From the NCBI GenBank assembly GCA_023052935.1, contig CM041294.1, positions 10,650,414 to 10,714,413 on the forward strand: a DNA stretch of 64,000 bases. The letters run 5' to 3'. Source of the stretch: Piezodorus guildinii (lineage: Eukaryota; Arthropoda; Insecta; Hemiptera; Pentatomidae). The position numbers and the translations under genes are program-made. The notes beneath the pieces are model-generated. The model saw only the letters and a program-made list of their open reading frames with translations, was not told the DNA's origin and did not search any database. Positions 10,074 through 21,264 of the stretch are shown here, piece by piece. Positions within the stretch are counted from its first letter, which is position 1. Every line of letters starts with the position of its first letter.

Positions 10074-11680
10074 TAGTTAAAGAATTATTTACATTATATT
10101 TTAAAAGAAACATGTGTTTTATTAAATAACCTATATAACCTATATTGTTATCTACGAGAATCAGTTTGTTTTATCGGTTTTTATTACTCTTCGTTAACTT
10201 TTACAATAGTATTTATAAGATAATATTTTTTTCTAAAACCTTTAGCATTCCAACGGCATATTACACATGTATATTAGTGTTCTTATGTTAAAAACGTAAA
10301 ATTGGATTAAAAAAATATTTTTCTAGTTATCTCCATTAGTTGGTTATCGAACTAGTTTACCTAATATATTTACCTGTTTTTTAGCAATGCTCATCAGATG
10401 ATATGGCAAATTTCATTTTAAAAAATACATAATTGAAGGTACTTTAGAGGAAGAAATTTTGAAATATCGGCCTTTTGAGACTATTTCAATCAAAATGAAA
10501 TCTACATGATATTAAAGCCGTCCAATGCTACATCGATATAGCGATTTTAATCAAAATCGTCAGAGCCGTTTTTGAGAATATCGTAAAAAAGTGCAAAATG
10601 CATGGTATGAAGTGGCTCTTCTGGTCAGTCGATTTTAGTGAAAATAGTGCTGTAACGTCTCGGGCGTATAGTTGTATTAAATAGGTTAAATATGAAATTT
10701 AAGTTTCATACAGCTTTGCCTTTTTTTGCTGGACTTACCACAAACACACGGACACACAGACACACACACATACACACAGACCTTTTTGCCGCACTTGGTC
10801 ATTTGGACTCAGAGGACCCTAAAATGTGTATTTCTGTTAAAAACTGGAATTCGAAATTTTTCACTATCGCAATACTTTCCCTTACTATATATAGTAAGTG
10901 AAAGTAATAGGTCTGTGTATGTGTGTGTGTGTGTGGTAACTCCCGGACGGAAACGAAAAGTCCTATGAAACTGAAATTTCATATTTAGGACAACTATACG
11001 CCCGAGACCATACAAAACCTTTTTCATCAAAATGAGCTTACCAGAAGAGCCACTTTATACTATGCATTTTGCACCTTTTTCCGATTTTCTCGAAAACGGT
11101 TCTGACGATTTTGATTACACACGCCAAATCGGAGTAAAATTTAATAGGCTTTAATATCGTTTAGGTTTCATTCTGATTAAAATGGTCCAACAGGGCTTAA
11201 ATGCCGATATTTAAAATTTTCTTCCTGTAAAGTACCTTTAATTTTGTTGATTCTATAAAAATAACTATAATGTCTTGTTACTACTGTTAAAAAACAGGTA
11301 AATATATAAATTGAATGAATTAGATACCCAACAAAAAGAGAAAACAGAAAAAATATTTTTTTAACGCATTTTTTCGTTTTTGAACATAAGAGCAGTAATA
11401 TACATGTATGATATACCGTTGGAAAGCTAAAGATTTTAGAAAAAATATTATTTCATACACAAGCTTTTAAAAGTTAATAGAGAGTGATAAAAAACAGATA
11501 AAACTAATTGATTATTTTAGATAATAATATAATAGATTTTTTAATAAAACACATGTTTCTATAGAAATTCCATTTAATTAATTCTTTGATTATTTTCATC
11601 TCTAACTGCATTTGAAAATTTTTTAATCGATTTAAAAAACGGAGGTAATTGAAAGTCATGTGTTGTCCGCACCAGATTTT

Positions 11681-12165
11681 TTTTTTTTTATGTTACATTC
11701 AAAACATGGAAACTTCTTTACTTTTATGCAGTTAGGTATATTACAATTTGTCTCAAATGGACAATAATAATATAATACTACATAAGCTTAAAACATAACC
11801 AAAATTTTTGAAAGTGATTTAACCTTTTTCTTTCGAATAGAAAGCTTTAGCTTTAGAGAAAAAAATATGTAATAACCACATGGTTATAATCGAAATCAAT
11901 TTAGGTAAATTATTTATACTTCTTCAAAGTTTATCTATTCCCTTTAAAGGAACGGGTAAATTTTATCCCTTTAAATCTTTACAGTCGGTAAATTTGTTAA
12001 TTATTAATAGTAAGGTATACTTATACTTACCTTACTTAGGTACGTAAATTTGTTATTGAATAATATTTATTCTGGTATTAGGTTAATTAATTGCTATAGT
12101 ACACTAAGAGATCTTGATAATATGATAAGTAAAAATATTAGGAACACTATATGAATTAAATTATT
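11681..12165. other. AT-rich spacer, no gene seen
   Basis: Starts with a long T run at the element X end. Contains 'tatacttatacttaccttacttagg' short repeats near 12015-12045. Nothing else recognised. Confidence 0.4.
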
Positions 12166-12169
12166 ATTA

Positions 12170-12480
12170 TCGCCTGCGATTTTCGACTACTTCAACAATT
12201 ACTAGAAGAACGTTCCAATCTTCCACTCATCCTCAAACGACTCATTCACTTCTAAGGTCAATCTGAACATACTGAGTGAGCTTTAGGGCATAACTAAACC
12301 ATCGAATTCTCCTTATATCCGATCCTTACAATCCAAAATGCTTCGTAAAATTGATGATCCTATTTGAGTAAATTTGAGTAAAAGTATCCATAGTGACTTT
12401 AATGCTCTATATATTGTCAATTTCACCTGAACCATGTACATATCATTCCTTCCATATACTGTTGAAATTTTCAAAAATTA
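12170..12480 (+). pseudogene. Jockey-type polymerase 3' end, heavily decayed
   Basis: Plus-strand nucleotide similarity to the better preserved 23725-24110 copy: 'aacgttccaatcttccactca', 'ctaaaccatcgaattctcct', 'tacaatccaaaatgcttcgtaaaattga' and 'aacacattcctt'-like ends. In Jockey elements this is the C-terminal region after the RT domain ('...PIWTYG...LQSKILRKI'). Multiple frameshifts and stops make it non-functional. Confidence 0.65.
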
Positions 12481-12484
12481 ATAT

Positions 12485-13020
12485 TTAAAAAACACGATTA
12501 TTATTGAATAGTTTCGAGTATGAACTTGCAGTTATGAGCCAAGATAGGTATCTACCAATAGAAAACAGCCTAATTGAATTACTTTCATCGTTACGATCTC
12601 ATTCACTGATAGAGACTGACCCTGAACAGTACAAAAGCAGCAATCGACCTATTTATCCTCCGTTTTGTTGACCCCCTGAGATCCGAATTCCCCAAGCAGC
12701 CAATAGAATCAGTTGATTGCCCCTAAGGGAGCGCTCATTGGTCCGCTGTCTTAGGTTCCTTATTATGTAACGATCTTTACAATGGAGGCTAAATTAGCTT
12801 ATCACAACATCTATTGAGTTGGACTGACCTTGCAGTCGGCCGTAATTCCAGTAGAATGGACTAATTTTCTTTCAAATCAACTTCCAACAAAAGTCCTTTT
12901 GTTTATTTTTTTTTTTTTCGAAACAACTACTTACATTTGATCAACATTCAGTAACCTAATAATACATTAAAATAACATAACATATATTGCTAGGTTCTTT
13001 TTAAATAAAATGATTCTATT
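12485..13020. other. Spacer with a GC-balanced island
   Basis: About 12590-12860 is less AT-rich than its surroundings and contains no repeat I recognise, for example 'ctaagggagcgctcattggt'. No reading frame supports a gene. A conserved noncoding element is possible but cannot be shown here. Confidence 0.35.
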
Positions 13021-13041
13021 TATTTTTTTCTTTCTCCCTAC

Positions 13042-13065
13042 GTTTCGGCCTTTGCCATTTTCAAG
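13042..13065 (-). ncRNA. Hammerhead-like core, degenerate (Penelope-like terminus)
   Basis: The minus strand reads cCTTGAAAA, a short TGGC/GGCC-type stem, then CGAAACG. This is the same layout as the better motif at 49235-49266 but with box 1 altered from CTGANGA, so self-cleavage is doubtful. Confidence 0.4.
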
Positions 13066-13304
13066 GGTTCTTTAATCATTCTTTTATATTGCACATATAT
13101 AAAATACATTTAGTCACATTTAAAATAAGTCAATTACAGGCTAAACTAGCCTTGTTGGGTTGTTATTGTCTCTCTAAGAGTCGGTGAAAAATAAATATTA
13201 CATGGAAGTCGAACTGAATGCATTCTACCTTTCGACTCCGGGTGGAATATGTTTCTAACCTGTAATTAATCTATCTCTCAATTCTAACATATGTATTTAT
13301 AATG

Positions 13305-13525
13305 AAAAAAAATCTAGTTCGGACACAACAAAACACGAATTCACTTAGCTAAAAAGCTCCTAATAACCAAAAGAATTTCATTCAGTTTCTTTGGAAACAT
13401 ATGTTTTATATTAAATAATTTAACAGCATAAAATGTCTATGTACATTAACTACGTTTATGCTATATTTCTCAATTTAAGCTAATATTTAAAATATTTTCG
13501 CTTTTAGTTGTTTTTTTTTTCCCTT
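13305..13525 (+). mobile_element. Element X left-end fragment
   Basis: Begins 'aaaatctagttcggacaca', followed by 'cacgaattcactta', 'gaaacatatgttttatatta' and 'cttttagttgttt', all collinear with the left arm of element X but with deletions. No right arm. Confidence 0.6.
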
Positions 13526-13744
13526 ACATGGTAACTCCACATAAGGACCGTTTATTATAAAATCATGTTCCATACCTTAATGGTATACTACATGAATGAT
13601 AATATTAATTTACAGATAAAAATAGTAATTGATTCAACAATTAATACAAAATAATATGAAAAATAAAATAAAACAGTAATAAAACAAAATAAATAAAGTA
13701 ATTAATATTAAATAAAATAAAATTTAAGTAAAAAATGTAGAGAA

Positions 13745-14095
13745 TTACCTACACTACCCATTTTTGGTCAGTGATTCCAAGTCAATGTCTTTAATGAATT
13801 TAAGTCTGTCTTGAATTCAGAAAACAAATTTTGTTCCGTCTCTGGTCAGTTTCCGTTTTTAAGTGTTATGTTTTTAATTAAATTAAATCTATGTCTGTCA
13901 AATATTTTGCAGTCATAAAGTATTTGTTTAAAATTTTGAATTTGTCCTTCTTTGTCACATAAGTCTGTTTTTATTATGTTAAATCTTTGAGATAACGTTT
14001 AGTATATCCGTGCTCTGTGATTAGTTGTGTTAGATTATAATTATTACTGTGTACAGATACGTAGTCTGTATGGGATAAAACTGTGTAAACTTGGA
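13745..14095 (-). pseudogene. Non-LTR retrotransposon C-terminal fragment (I/R1/Jockey-like)
   Basis: The minus strand translates in pieces to 'LTQLITEHGYTKRYL' followed by 'TDLCDKEGQIQNFKQILYDC'. This pattern (HG-F/Y--YL, then a Cys-rich segment with a terminal H/Y-x-L-x-x-C) is typical of the region after RNase H in several LINE clades. Stops and frameshifts interrupt it. The clade is not certain. Confidence 0.55.
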
Positions 14096-14239
14096 GACTT
14101 GGTGGAAGTCACCCACATCTGGTCCATTTTGCAACAAAATCAGAAGTCATGTCCCTCCTGACACAGGATAGAGGTGCTTTATACGCCTTTAGTTGGTCGT
14201 CAAATTCAAAGACGCTGATATTGATATTTTTTCGATTAT

Positions 14240-14400
14240 TTTTAAATCGAAATTTTTAAGGTACTATAGAGGAAGAGAAATATTTCAATCAGAAACCAAC
14301 ATCATATTAAAGTTCATTAAACTTTAAATCGATATAGTGAGTGACCTTTTTGCGGGACTTGTTTTCATTTAGACTTAGAGCGCCCTAAAACGGGTCTAGC
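14240..14400 (+). mobile_element. Element X internal fragment
   Basis: Collinear pieces of the left arm: 'aaggtactatagaggaagag', 'tttcaatcag', 'catcatattaaag', 'atcgatatagtgag', 'gacctttttgcgggactt', 'ccctaaaacgggt'. The (CA)n stretch is missing. Confidence 0.65.
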
Positions 14401-15140
14401 GCTAAAAGGTAATCAGCCAAAGATCACTCTCAGTCGAATTTCGGGTTCCTACTTAAAAGAAGCTGGGTGTGATCTAGGGTATCCCGAACCCAGGGTATTA
14501 CCACGGCTAGAATAAGGAAAATTACCCTAGGTGATCACCAAGAGATTTCAGTCCCTAATGCACAGAACTGCACCACTTCTCAATCCTCATGTACTTAATA
14601 GATATTCAAAGGAAGCTACATTACATTGACTTACATGGTAGATTTTTTAATCAAACCAAATCCCACTATCACACACGGAAGAGTGCACCATTAACTATAA
14701 TCTAGGATTTTATAATTCTCCCTTGATAATACATCACTGAGCAAGCAATTCATTCATTATTGCAACTCGTGCTAAATGGCCCGCGCAGTTAGCAAAGAAG
14801 GCAAGATGGCGTGACTGCGCTCCGATAGTAGATAGCATGCTAATTGCGGGAGGGTATCTTTAGCTAATGCTCTTCTAGATCTTATCCATCTGAGATAATC
14901 TCCCGGATCGACACATCGTTAATCAAGGTTTTCTTCTCCTTCGGAATAAATCGTCAAGAAAATTAGAGTAAACAACTGGTACTCGCAATAGACAACTTTC
15001 ACTTATCTTTCTTGTTATAACAACTTTTAAATATCATCGGAGTTGAAAAAAAGTTTAAACAACTACGCAGAGTTTCGATGGGTACATTATTTTATGATTT
15101 AATAATAAACAAAGCTGTACATCCCATAAAGCGTCTTTGG
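14401..15140. other. Unassigned spacer
   Basis: A mostly unique-looking stretch. About 14440-14530 ('gtgatctagggtatcccgaacccagggtattacc') contains a short inverted repeat, and about 14755-14930 is GC-balanced. No gene or RNA recognised. Confidence 0.35.
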
Positions 15141-15149
15141 TTCAATACA

Positions 15150-15310
15150 TAAAGAGATTCGTACTGTTTCTAGGAGTAGAAGTGCTCCGCAAGGTGGTGA
15201 TTGGGCCCAGATAACACTCAGCCGTCAGGTTTTCCCCCAATTTTGTGTACCCACTTTATAAAGGCTGGGTCTCTGTCCCAGGAAGGTCTCCATACCCAAA
15301 GGTCACCCAA
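15150..15310 (-). mobile_element. SINE family C-like remnant
   Basis: Contains 'gattgggcccagataacactcagccgt', 'ttttcccccaattttg' and 'ggtctccatacccaaaggtc', matching the complement of the 18910-19200 body. No recognisable tRNA head remains. Confidence 0.5.
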
Positions 15311-15417
15311 AGGCTAAAAGAAAAATAATATTCCAACAAAGCCAGGTTAGGAATCCAAGAGTTTATTTCAAGTCTTTCAAGAGTAAAATATAAAAATATA
15401 TTACTATTCTAATGTTC

Positions 15418-16104
15418 GCTAGCTGAAGACACGGAAACCATACAACTAAATACAAGTGTGTTAATAAAAACCGGTAAAGAAATTAAATACCGATAAAACG
15501 AAATATATGATTAGTAGCAGAAACGGTGTCGATCTTGGTGATATTGATATATCAGGGCAAACATTTGAACACGTAGAGAAATTCAAGTATTTAGGTTCAA
15601 TTATAACTAGAAAAAATGAAATCCAGGAAGAAATAAAGTTCCGGTTAAAGGTGGGAAATGCGTGTTATTATTCAGTTGCTAAGTTACTTAAAGGTTACAA
15701 TTTATAAAACTATTATTCTTCCAACGGTTCTTTACGGATGTAAAACGTGGCCGCTTACTTTGAGGGATGAACAACGGCTTAAGGTTTTCGAAAATAAGGT
15801 ATTGCGTAAAATATTTGATCCGAAGAGATATGAGGCCACTGGGGAGTTCAGAAGGTTGCACAACGCGGAATTGCGGAACTTGTATCCTGTGAATATAATT
15901 GAACTAATTGCATCGCGGAGACTCAAATGGGCGAGTAAAGTTGTTAGGCGTTCGAATGGTAGGCCGAAGCGGAGATGGAAGGATTGCGTTAAGGTTGATC
16001 TCGGGAGCTTGGGCTTGAATGGTGAACATTGGACGAGTCTGTGTAGGCGGAATTTGGTGGTATCGGCATCGAACCTTCGGGTTCGCTAAGCCTATTATTA
16101 TTAT
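15418..16104 (+). pseudogene. RTE-type 3' module, internally deleted
   Basis: Flanked by 'attctaatgttc' on both sides (ending at 15417; again near 16105-16116), a 12-bp TSD. Encodes pieces of the polymerase C-terminus: 'NTDKTKYMISS', 'FKYLGSI', 'EIQEEIKFRLKVGNACYYSV', then after a frame change 'PTVLYGCKTWPLTLRDEQRL' and 'RRLKWASKVV'. Compared with 56733-57450 it lacks ~24 bp near 15690 and ~50 bp near 15950, so the frame is broken. Ends with the family's (ATT)n tail. Confidence 0.8.
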
Positions 16105-16204
16105 TATTCTAATGTTCAAAAAAAATGTGTTGCCTTTTTTTTTTCCTTTGGGTTATTACAGACTTTCATCTTCAATATTTACTAGTTTTATCAACGGTAA
16201 AATT

Positions 16205-16590
16205 TAACGGAAGAAAATATCAGAATTTAAGCTTTGTTAGAATATTTCAATCGGAATGTTAACACCGATATAGCGAGTTTAATCAAAATCGCTTGATCTG
16301 ATAAAATATTTGAGAAAATAGCAAAAATGTGCAAAAATAATGGCATTAAGTAGCTGTTTTGATCTGCCGATTTTGTTGCAAACAACTCAGGCAAATACTC
16401 TCCAAAAAATCAATTTTATGAAACTTATCGTTTTTTAGGTAGACTTAGCACACGCTCACACTCAACTTTTTGAGGGACAAAAAAGTGTATTTCCGTTGTA
16501 TACTCCAAGTTAATAATTTTCGCGATCGCAATACTTTCCATTATTATATAATGTATCAAATTATTTCGCTTATAGGTAACCGAAAGTAAA
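16205..16590 (+). mobile_element. Element X left-arm fragment
   Basis: Collinear with the left arm ('gaagaaaatatc', 'tttcaatcggaatg', 'ccgatatagcgagtttaatc', 'gatcgcaatactttcc', ending in the central 'aagt-gaaagta'-like sequence). The (CA)n region is shortened. Confidence 0.7.
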
Positions 16591-16849
16591 ATTTATTGAT
16601 CCAGTCTAAACTTCCCTCTCTTGAAGCTACTTGTTTTTAGTAATTTCCACTAAGTTAGTGTAGTTAATTTTTTTTTTGTTTTTTTTTGTTGGACATTCAT
16701 AAATCTGTGCCCAGTTAGTCCAAATCAGTCTGAGTAGCTAACAAAAACCTTCGGTTCCGGGTGTTTTTGCCTTAAAAACCTACCATTTGGACTTTTTATT
16801 TTGACGAATTACTCTCATTGAATACAAATTTAGTGATTTTGGAATATAT

Positions 16850-17415
16850 CCCTTTAAAATACCGCCATTTAAGACGTTTTAGAAAATGCAAACCAGGAAA
16901 AAACAATTTTTATTAAATTTATATCGATATAGTGAGAGATTTTTTTATTTTATTTTATTTAGACTTAAGGGACGCATATTTCCGGTGAAAATTCATATTC
17001 GAAACATTTCATGATCATGATATTTTCCCTTACTATAAATTTTATCCCACCGACCTGCAGGACTTGCGAGGAACCTCTGAGCGTAGAGCATGTCATCCTG
17101 CACTGCGAGGTCTACAACGGCGCAAGAAGAGAATTCGACATTGGGAACAAGCTCGAAATAGTTCTTAGTGATTGTGAAATGTGGGTGCAAAAGTTACTAA
17201 AGTTTATGAAAAAAAGTAAACTGTGCAATTTGATATAGTTCATTACACTATAAGACCAAATGTTTGTAATCCAACTTAATCTGATACATTGTTAACCTTT
17301 ATGAGTTAAAAATTAAGTATGGATCATGCTAATGACCCTAAAAGGGTAGATGCATTTGTTGTAAATAAATAAAATAAATAAATTTCATATATAGGTAAGT
17401 GAATGTAAAAACGTT
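16850..17415 (+). mobile_element. Element X fragment interrupted by a LINE 3' end
   Basis: Element X sequence runs to 17042 ('ttttcccttactataaattt') and resumes at 17381 ('tttcatatataggtaagtga'). The intervening 17043-17380 is a retrotransposon insertion. Confidence 0.65.
17043..17380 (+). pseudogene. 5'-truncated LINE 3' end in element X
   Basis: Encodes the last ~60 residues of a non-LTR polymerase, including a Cys-His motif 'CRTCEEPLSVEHVILHC' (C-x2-C-x8-H-x4-C), normal for the segment after RNase H in Jockey/R1-type LINEs. The stop is at about 17236, followed by a 3' UTR and a (TAAA)n-rich tail at 17361-17380. A short TSD of 6-8 bp (ATAAATTT) flanks it; its length is blurred by the tail. 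Confidence 0.75.
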
Positions 17416-17419
17416 ATTA

Positions 17420-18236
17420 TCATTGACAATAAAAAAAAAAAGTTTTAGAATGCTATTAACGACAAGCGTACCTTGTAGACAATTGAAGAGATTTCTTACT
17501 GTTTGGATTTCTTCGTTAATCCTACGAGATATCTATTAAGTGAATATTTTGGACAGTTGGAAATTCAGTGCGGATCCTTCAGAGATCTCTCGACTAGAAG
17601 GTTCCAGACCGACCAATGTACTGTACTGTATCATAACAGTGATCCAGTTCTTGACTAAATGAACACATTGCAATACATAATGTCGATTTGAGAATCGCTT
17701 TCTTTTTCTATTTAAGAAGAAAGCAGGCGTTGAAGAGGCCCGGAGAAGAAGACATTCGAGAGAGGATATGGTCAGCACCACGCTCCAAGAGAGATGGTTT
17801 CACCCCAGCTCGCTCAACTATCCCCAAGCCAACTCGACCGTCAACTTCTCTACCGGCATCCGGCAATGGTGGTTCCTTACTGACTGAAGGCCGAGAACAA
17901 ATTTATCCATTCCATTGAATGGTCCTTTGCGAATGGAGAAATTATTCAGTTAAGAATTATACTCGAGTGCAAAAATATAAACATATTTCACGTATCCAAC
18001 AACCTTTTTCCACAATCCTTCCGTAAACTCCAAGTTTCTGCAATAATTCTCCCTCACTAGTCTCTCACTGTGGTTGTTTGGTGGCCAATAGAAAATATTC
18101 GACGACAGATTGCGATGGGTGAGGAATTACTTATTAACATTTGTATTCAGTATATCTGTGTGGTATTAATAATAATAATAAATATTAAATAGGGACGAAA
18201 AATTATATTGACATGTGTATCAATTAACATAAGGGA
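17420..18236. other. Unassigned spacer
   Basis: The plus-strand open frame at about 17688-17918 is relatively GC-rich (pieces such as 'RPGEEDIRERIWSAP') but has no recognised domain and no splice or promoter context that I can defend. It may be a decayed coding remnant. The rest shows no feature. Confidence 0.3.
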
Positions 18237-18243
18237 GCGGCGC

Positions 18244-18921
18244 ACAGTAGGGCAAGTGCGGAAAAAATTAGATTTTTCGAAATTTTTTATTTTGATCATC
18301 TGGCTCGTGTTTTTGTTGTACATTAGCCACTGCATATAGATAGAGCACAAATATCATCCAGGCTAATGTTTAGCCCCATTCATTGAGGCTTGAAGTCAGG
18401 ATAATGGAAGTTTTGCTTAAATTACACCTAATTTTCAGAGTTAGCTATGTAACTGGGAAAAATAGTAAAGTCATTCTAATGTTTGTTCCTGTTCTAGGAT
18501 GTTTAAATATGCAACACATATGACGCATGGGTCAAAAAAATATTTTTGATCACGTAACAAGACCAAAGTTAGGAACTATCGTAAACATTTTGAAAAGGTA
18601 GTGCAACAAAAAACGCTCCGGCTTCCTCCGGGATGGGGAAGGTATTTTCTCAAAATAGACGTGTTAAAATAAAGATTAGAACAAAAATCATCTGCCTTTA
18701 TCTGCCTATCCGATCATAAATTTCCGAAATTTTATCTTGCCAATAGGCTTTAATTTTCTAATTAGTTATTTAATTTTCTTCAAAATCTCAATAAAGAATT
18801 TTGATTAAACTTGATGTATTTTTCTCTTCTGAGTCGAACGAGACCAATTCCAGGTTTCTATGCTAATCCGTTTTCGAGATATTGAATTTGTTTCCGCTTT
18901 TTGGCCATTCGGCCCCACTGT
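18244..18921. mobile_element. DNA transposon-like element with ACAGTRGGG ends (678 bp)
   Basis: Ends are acagtagggcaagtgcgg and the complement of ccgcttttt-ggccattcggccccactgt, giving short imperfect terminal inverted repeats. Flanked by GCGGCGC (18237-18243) and GCGGCGT (18922-18928), a 6-7 bp TSD. No transposase frame is visible, so it is non-autonomous. The element at 62380-63243 has similar ends. Superfamily not assigned. Confidence 0.55.
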
Positions 18922-19210
18922 GCGGCGTGGTCTAGTTGATAGAGCACAAGTCTACTGTTCTCAGGTTCGAACCCTGGCAGAGGCATAATTATTTATTCTT
19001 CTAATATTTCAGCCGTGGAGCGACCCTGGGGTATGGAAATCCCCCTCGTTCACACCGAGCCTCCATAAAGTGGTTACCGAAAATTGTGGAAGATTGAGTG
19101 TGATCCAGGCCTTATCAAATTACCTCCTTGTACCGTCGTTGAACTATAAACAGTACAAATCTCTATATGTGTTGAGCCCATGACCCTTCGTGGCTTGTAG
19201 AGCTACAGGT
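18922..19210 (+). mobile_element. SINE family C copy with tRNA-like head
   Basis: Head 'ggcgtggtctagttgatag' (A box) and 'caggttcgaaccctggcag' (B box) are both good Pol III type-2 promoter matches. The body continues with 'agccgtggagcgaccctggggtatgg', 'cataaagtggttaccgaaaa' and 'gtgatccaggcc'. The head could pass for a tRNA, but an acceptor stem does not close, and the body is repeated elsewhere, so I call it a SINE. The upstream DNA element sits exactly at its 5' edge. Confidence 0.65.
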
Positions 19211-19855
19211 TATTTTTTATTTATTTAATTTAATCAAATAAATTATTATCTCAAGACATTGAACGTGCCTCAAACTCGCAATACAGCTTCACCTACAGAC
19301 AAACCTATAGCTATGACATCTATACTATAGTCATTCAGATCTCGAAAACTGCATCATATTTCAAGCACTCCTATAAGATGGTTGGCTGCATATTATCGAC
19401 CATTACTACCTGGCAATGTCCCTCAGGTTTGAAGAGCTTAAGAAGTCTGTAAGTGTTAGTGTCCACCGATCACTTATGGCCTCAATCATTTTCACCTCCA
19501 ATGTTCCTATGTTGAGTCTAATTTGGAAGAGATATCTCGATAAACATAGCAATGTGTGCAAGGACGATTTATAGCGGGAAAGGTTTCTAGTAATTAAAAA
19601 TCCTGATTATTTAAACAATGTATTTTACTTTATGATGCCTGTTTCTATTCCACCAATTTATGTACTCACTCACTATGTTAAACTTAAACTTTTATTTATT
19701 CGCATGATTTTTTCATAAAAATATAATGCACTTTTCTGTACCCTTTGCGATAGCGGCAAATATTACTATTACGTCTTACAGAAATAAATATTCAAGAAAC
19801 GTAAATAAGATTCTTTTATTTTATACAAATGTTTGTTATTCTGAAATTCTTAATT
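19211..19855. other. Spacer, no gene seen
   Basis: Mixed-composition sequence with no long frame and no repeat recognised elsewhere in the window. Confidence 0.4.
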
Positions 19856-19859
19856 TGGG

Positions 19860-20130
19860 GTTAGCATAACAGCCTTCTGTGTCCAAGGTCCAGGGTTCAA
19901 ACCCGCTGGTGGCCTTAAGATTTTTTAATGGAAGTACAAAATCCTTAGTTATGTCGTCATTCGGAGGGGACGTTAAAAGGTGGTCCCGAGCCATTGTGAT
20001 GTCAGGTACTCGTTATAGATCCCTATCCTAATAAAACCTGGATAGGCAAAATTTAGGACTCCCACTGTAGCATCGTCCAATTAGCCAAGAGGAGCATAAA
20101 GTGACCTTAAATAAATAAACAAACAATTAT
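19860..20130 (+). mobile_element. SINE family A copy, slightly 5'-truncated
   Basis: Starts within the A box ('ggttagcataacagccttct'), has an intact B box 'agggttcaaacccgctgg', the full body ('aaacctggataggcaaaatt', 'catcgtccaattagcc') and the tail 'taaataaataaacaaacaat'. Confidence 0.85.
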
Positions 20131-20349
20131 TATTTTTTGTAATAGTTAATTCAGTTTATTTTGTTCCTCAAACTACGCTTGGACTTATTTTAATTAAGCT
20201 TATGTTGAGCGGTACAATTTTTGTTATAGTTATGTATTTCTCACATTTTCGATGAAGTTTTCATTATCATTTTGATCATTCTTTCTTGAATATTTATAAG
20301 TAAAATACATCACAATAAAGTTTTTCTTTTGTTAGGAAACATTAATTTA

Positions 20350-20895
20350 TCTGTAACAAAGACATCTACAAAATGTAGTAATGTTGATATATTCCGTATG
20401 AAAGCGCAAGATTTTAGAGAAGTTAATATGCAATAAAATAAGCCGTACAAATTAAAAGTGAGTTGTTATAAGCAATAAACTTATAAACATATGTTGTTTG
20501 TAATATTGTGATGAGAGAGGTTATGCTTATTCAGTGTGGTAAAGAGTGATAAAAAGCCGATAATACTAAGCGATTATTTTAGATAATAATACAATCAATT
20601 TTTACTTTCACTTACTATATACAGTAAGGGGAAGTATTGCGATCGTGAAAATTTTCGAATTCCAGTTTTCAACGGAAATACACGTTTAGGGTCCCCTGAG
20701 TCCAAATAACCAAGTCCCGAAAAAAGGTCTGTGTGTGTGTGTGTGTGTGGTAACTCCCGGGCGGAAACGGTAAGTCCTATGAAACTGAAATTTCATATTT
20801 AAGACAACTATACGCCCGAGACGTGACAAAACTTTTTTCATCAAAATGAGCTTACCAGAAGAGTCACTTTATACCATGCATTTTGCACCGTTTTT
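20350..20895. mobile_element. Element X fragments, rearranged
   Basis: Right-arm outer sequence ('gagtgataaaaagccgataa', near 20545) is joined directly to the centre ('tttacttt-cacttactatatacagtaagg', near 20600) and then runs again into the right arm to 'catgcattttgcaccg'. The order is not collinear with the intact copy, so either a deletion or template jump occurred. Confidence 0.65.
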
Positions 20896-21262
20896 CGGTT
20901 TACCCATTTTATAAAGTTAATTTAATGAGATTTTGCTACCAAGAACTTAACATTTTTATTAAAACTCGTTGTTGTTTATCCATTTATCGTCACTTTTTGT
21001 TACTGTGCTTAATCCGACGGTACAGCGGGAGTCCTAAGTTTTGCTTACCCAGGTTTACTCTTAAGTAAACCTGGGTAGGCAAAACTTAGGGATCTTTTAC
21101 GAGTTCCACTTATTAAATCTTTTAAGAGCCATCTGTGGTGCACAAATATAGGAGGATCTGCTGGTTTTAGAATTGCGACCTTACGCATAGAAGGCTGTTA
21201 TGCTAGCCACTACTCCACAGGTGACCCCGAAAAAATTATGAATTCGACTGAAAAAAGCTATA
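20895..21262 (-). mobile_element. Partial copy of the satellite foldback element
   Basis: Contains the foldback arm's SINE-derived segment ('cccattttataaagttaatt' to 'ccactactccacaggtgacc'), followed at once by a single terminal 21-bp-type unit ending 'cgactgaaaaaagcta|ta'. A small internal hairpin occurs at 21050-21090 ('aggtttactcttaagtaaacct'). This shows the foldback family has more than one copy, here without satellite expansion. Confidence 0.7.
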
Positions 21263-21264
21263 AA

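Larger units (their letters stand above)
6145..11680. mobile_element. Element X copy 1: long inverted-repeat element, complete, carrying a nested insertion
   Basis: Outer ends are 'aaaatctagtgcgcgcaaca' and its complement 'gtgttgtccgcaccagattt'. Without the nested 3835-bp element at 6239-10073 the length is about 1.70 kb. The two halves (6145-6238 plus 10074-~10900, and ~10905-11680) are imperfect reverse complements over roughly 750 bp, with a (CA)n/(TG)n stretch near the centre on each side (10740-10780, 10915-10935). No plausible protein is encoded, so it is a non-autonomous palindromic element. At least ten other copies or pieces lie in this window. The TSD is unclear because the flanks are A/T-rich. 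Confidence 0.8.

Noticed and set aside
10692..11030. Frames encoding THTHTH-type proteins in the element X centre
   Set aside because: Translation of the (CA)n/(TG)n stretch in a palindrome; present as shadows in most element X copies.
17688..17918. GC-richer 76-codon frame as a host exon
   Set aside because: No domain recognised and no splice context I could defend; left as unassigned.
18920..18995. Genuine tRNA gene
   Set aside because: A and B boxes are good, but an acceptor stem does not close, and the downstream body recurs in other places, which fits a tRNA-derived SINE.
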